Below are positions 62,073 to 64,000 of a stretch of 64,000 bases of DNA, piece after piece. The number at the start of each line of letters is the position of its first letter. Position 1 is the stretch's first letter. The notes beneath the pieces are model-generated. The model did not search any database, had not been told where the DNA came from, and saw only the letters and a program-made list of their open reading frames with translations. Position numbers and translations under genes: made by a program. Source of the DNA: Rhizobium aethiopicum (GTDB taxonomy: Bacteria; Pseudomonadota; Alphaproteobacteria; Rhizobiales; Rhizobiaceae); NCBI RefSeq assembly GCF_014197535.1, contig NZ_JACIFV010000013.1, positions 95,321 through 159,320 of the forward strand, in the 5' to 3' direction.

Positions 62073-62280
62073 GGGCGGGAACAGTGCGGAGCTGGCCGGC
62101 GGGCGGATGAGGGGCTGCCGCCATTGCCACATCTTTCAGCAAATTTTGACCACCCGGTCAAAGATGCTGCAAAATGAGGCGATGACCTGTCATTTAAAAG
62201 GCAAGCCTTGCGTTCACTGCATTGCTGCATTGCGGTAATTTCGCTGTTCCCGGGCAAATGCATGGGGTATCACTATCTCC

Positions 62281-62400
62281 GTAAGCAGCGCACTCCTCCT
62301 CCCAAGCGCTCTTACATCGGACCGACAACACTCCTCCTCCCAGTTGTCGGTCAGGATCAAGAGCCTGGCGCACCTCCTCCCGCGCCAGGCTCTTTTCTTT
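62281..62400 (+). ncRNA. nfeR1: Trans-acting small RNA of the alpha-r14 / NfeR1 type with three anti-Shine–Dalgarno loops
   Basis: Three consecutive stem-loops, each with an exposed anti-SD motif. Hairpin 1: GTAAG-C-AGCGC (62281-62291) with GCGCTCTTAC (62306-62315), loop ACTCCTCCTCCCAA. Hairpin 2: ACCGACAAC (62321-62329) with GTTGTCGGT (62343-62351), loop ACTCCTCCTCCCA. Hairpin 3: AAGAGCCTGGCGC (62359-62371) with a perfect 13-bp complement (62382-62394), loop ACCTCCTCCC, followed by a T-rich tail, that is a Rho-independent terminator. The CCUCCUCCC loops and this layout are the hallmark of the alphaproteobacterial alpha-r14 sRNA family (NfeR1 in Sinorhizobium), which blocks ribosome binding on many mRNAs. 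The 5' end is not fixed; it probably lies 0-15 bases upstream of 62281. Confidence 0.9.
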
Positions 62401-62440
62401 TCCCCTCATGCCAACCGCCGGCGCTGCTCTAGCACGCGGT

Positions 62441-62469
62441 TTGACTCGACAGGCTTCGTCGGACTATTT
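62441..62469 (+). promoter_or_regulatory. Predicted sigma-70 promoter for the DUF900 lipoprotein gene
   Basis: TTGACT (62441-62446) and CTATTT (62464-62469), 17 bases apart, fit the alphaproteobacterial consensus. Transcription would start near 62476, about 40 bases ahead of ATG 62516. It lies just after the sRNA terminator, so the two are separate transcripts. Confidence 0.6.
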
Positions 62470-62515
62470 GAACCTGTGCCGCCCGTCCGGCGCGTGAACC
62501 GGTTGGAGTTTGGTC

Positions 62516-63793
62516 ATGATCGGCAAATGGCGCGGCTCGCATGCGGCTCTGGCAGCGCTTCTGGTTGCAACGATGGTGCTCGCCGGCTGCGGTGGGAGGC
62601 CAGTCGGGGTGATGCAGGCGGCCGGCACCGTGCCGCCGGGCACGTCGAAGGTCGATCTCCTGGTGGCGACGACGCGCGCTGCCGACGACAATCCGGCCGT
62701 GCTTTTCTCCGGCGAACGCGGCACGGGGCTTGCCGTCAACGCCGTCGATGTGTCGATCCCGCCGGAAGCCAACCGCAAGGTCGGCCAGGTGCAATGGCCA
62801 AAGCGGCTGCCGGCCGATCCGCTCCGTGATTTCGTCACCGTCTCCGTCGATCCGCTCGAGGGCGAGCGGGCGGGCGAAAGCTGGCTGAAGAGCCATATGC
62901 CGAAGAGCCGCCGCGTGCTGGTCTTCGTGCATGGCTTCAACAATCGCTATGAGGATGCCGTCTACCGCTTCGCGCAGATCGTCCATGATTCGCATGCCGA
63001 CGTCGCGCCGGTTGTTTTCACCTGGCCGTCGCGCGCCAGCATCTTCGATTATAATTACGACAAGGAAAGCACCAACTATTCCCGCGATGCGCTGGAAGAG
63101 CTGCTCACCCGCACCGCCGCCAATCCCGCCGTCAGCGACGTCACGGTCATGGCCCATTCGATGGGCACCTGGCTGACCGTCGAAGCGCTCCGGCAGATGG
63201 CGATCCGCAACGGTAAGGTCGCTTCGAAGATCAACAATGTCATCCTTGCCTCGCCGGATCTCGATGTCGACGTCTTCGGCCGTCAGTTCATGAGCCTCGG
63301 CAAAGACAAGCCGCATTTCACCATCTTCGTCTCCAGGGATGATCGGGCGCTGGCGCTGTCGCGGCGCATCTCCGGCAATGTCGACCGGCTCGGCCAGATT
63401 GATCCTTCCGCCGAGCCCTATCGCAGCAAGCTGGAAGCCGCCGGCATCACCGTGCTCGATCTCACCAAGCTTAAGGGCGGCGACCGGCTGAACCACGGCA
63501 AATTCGCCGAAAGCCCCGAAGTGGTGAAGCTGATCGGTGATCGGATGATTGCCGGCCAGACGATCACCGATTCCAATGTCGGTCTCGGCGAGGCCGTCGG
63601 CGCGGTGGCGATGGGGGCTGCCCAGACCGCCGGAAGTGCCGTCAGCGTCGCCGTCAGCACCCCGATCGCGATCTTCGATCCGCGCACCCGGCGCAATTAC
63701 GATGCGCAGCTGAAACGGCTCGGCCAGTCGATGGACAACACGGTCGGTTCGGTCGGCGACAGTGTCGGCGCCGGCCTGCCCGAAAGCCAGTAA
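62516..63793 (+). CDS. DUF900 alpha/beta hydrolase, lipoprotein
   Basis: A 425-residue lipoprotein hydrolase. The signal peptide MIGKWRGSHAALAALLVATM ends at a lipobox VLAGC (Cys25). The DUF900 alpha/beta hydrolase domain has the oxyanion segment RVLVFVHGFNNRYEDAV, the nucleophile elbow MAHSMGTW with the active Ser, and the downstream SPDLDVDVF and SRDDRALALS segments that carry the probable Asp; the His is in the region LNHGKFAES. A C-terminal Gly/Ala-rich and Asn/Asp-rich tail follows. GGAG lies seven bases before ATG 62516. Substrate unknown; the protein should be anchored facing the periplasm and depend on LspA. Confidence 0.88.
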   Translation: MIGKWRGSHAALAALLVATMVLAGCGGRPVGVMQAAGTVPPGTSKVDLLVATTRAADDNPAVLFSGERGTGLAVNAVDVSIPPEANRKVGQVQWPKRLPADPLRDFVTVSVDPLEGERAGESWLKSHMPKSRRVLVFVHGFNNRYEDAVYRFAQIVHDSHADVAPVVFTWPSRASIFDYNYDKESTNYSRDALEELLTRTAANPAVSDVTVMAHSMGTWLTVEALRQMAIRNGKVASKINNVILASPDLDVDVFGRQFMSLGKDKPHFTIFVSRDDRALALSRRISGNVDRLGQIDPSAEPYRSKLEAAGITVLDLTKLKGGDRLNHGKFAESPEVVKLIGDRMIAGQTITDSNVGLGEAVGAVAMGAAQTAGSAVSVAVSTPIAIFDPRTRRNYDAQLKRLGQSMDNTVGSVGDSVGAGLPESQ

Positions 63794-63795
63794 AA

Positions 63796-63910
63796 ATTCC
63801 GCGGAGCAATTCCAGCAAAAGTGCACGGCGGTTTTGAGTTTCGGAATTGCGTAAATCCAAAAGGTTAGAGCGGTTCCGCGTTTCCGTGAAAAGCTGAACC
63901 GCTCTGGTGT
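63796..63910. repeat. Dispersed rhizobial intergenic repeat
   Basis: A GGAGCAATTCCAGCAAAAGTG segment with a partial inverted copy (CGGAATTGCG) is followed by AGAGCGGTT (63867-63875) and its exact complement (63897-63905). This composite element is of a type repeated many times between genes in Rhizobium. No gene is recognisable from here to the window end (63911-64000). Confidence 0.6.
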
Positions 63911-64000
63911 GAGCTTTCGGGAGGTTGTCCATTCGGAGCGGATCGAGGAGACTGGAGCTACCACATCTCGAGTCGGAGGGATCGCCGCGAATGAACATTC

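Noticed and set aside
62291..62381. Three copies of CTCCTCCTCCC considered as a CRISPR-like or tandem repeat
   Set aside because: The copies are short, lie in loops of perfectly paired stems and end in a terminator, which is an sRNA structure.
62429..63964. 511-codon minus-strand frame opposite the DUF900 lipoprotein
   Set aside because: Shadow of a well-supported lipoprotein hydrolase; no ribosome binding site or domain.

Overview
The window is chromosomal DNA from a Rhizobiaceae alphaproteobacterium, most likely of the Rhizobium etli / R. leguminosarum group. Three things point there. The genes are GC-rich and show long antisense shadow frames. The order mutS–glnD beside a malic enzyme–phosphotransacetylase fusion (tme) and olsB, and the order lptC–lptA–lptB–rpoN…hpf–ptsN, both match what I recall of rhizobial chromosomes. 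The intergenic spaces hold the mosaic palindromic repeats usual in this group. No prophage, insertion sequence or CRISPR array was seen.

Layout, left part (1–25.9 kb). murJ (cut by the window edge), glnD, a 91-residue unknown and mutS run leftward, and tme runs rightward. A leftward block follows: a SAM-dependent methyltransferase, a SpoU-type RNA methyltransferase and lspA chained by ATGA overlaps, then a hybrid histidine kinase and olsB. A Pho-box-like site lies just upstream of olsB. Then come a Nudix hydrolase, a CoxG-like protein, a GNAT acetyltransferase, a LapA-domain protein, ihfB and sppA. Divergent from sppA is the LPS-transport and nitrogen-control run lptC–lptA–lptB–rpoN–(EamA transporter)–hpf–ptsN, closed by a strong bidirectional terminator. 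GlnD, RpoN and PtsN together make this a nitrogen-regulation neighbourhood.

Middle part (25.9–47 kb). It holds two chemoreceptors (one membrane-bound with a CheR-type C-terminal pentapeptide, one a soluble globin-coupled sensor), ribokinase and rmuC. The def–fmt–truA translation cluster is interrupted by a FitAB/VapBC-like toxin–antitoxin pair with a perfect operator palindrome. Then follow dapE/dapD (lysine and diaminopimelate synthesis), a LOG-family protein, a secreted four-EF-hand protein, a HAD nucleotidase, ada with an overlapping PEP-mutase-family gene, an FMN-dependent lactate-type dehydrogenase, a desaturase whose 3' end runs into repeat DNA, a divergent ArsR regulator and argB.

Right part (47–64 kb). 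Between argB and the engB–yidC–rnpA–rpmH block sits a three-gene cassette: an ECF sigma gene broken by two indels, an intact RskA-type anti-sigma factor and a secreted fasciclin protein. Then come a third chemoreceptor, a histidine kinase and tRNA-Arg(ACG). The next ~4 kb carry small accessory genes: a DUF982 protein, three small secreted proteins, and a winged-helix-like ORF fused in frame to a lipoprotein and carrying palindromic DNA repeats. A 13-G tract precedes a PmtA-like lipid methyltransferase. After an aldo/keto reductase lies a small RNA with three hairpins, each exposing an anti-Shine–Dalgarno CCUCCUCCC loop; I identify it as an alpha-r14/NfeR1-type sRNA. A DUF900 lipoprotein hydrolase ends the window.

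The best candidates for a second look are the triple anti-SD sRNA, the orphaned anti-sigma/fasciclin cassette, the Pho-box at olsB, the toxin–antitoxin insertion in def–fmt, and the wHTH–lipoprotein fusion with its embedded palindromes.
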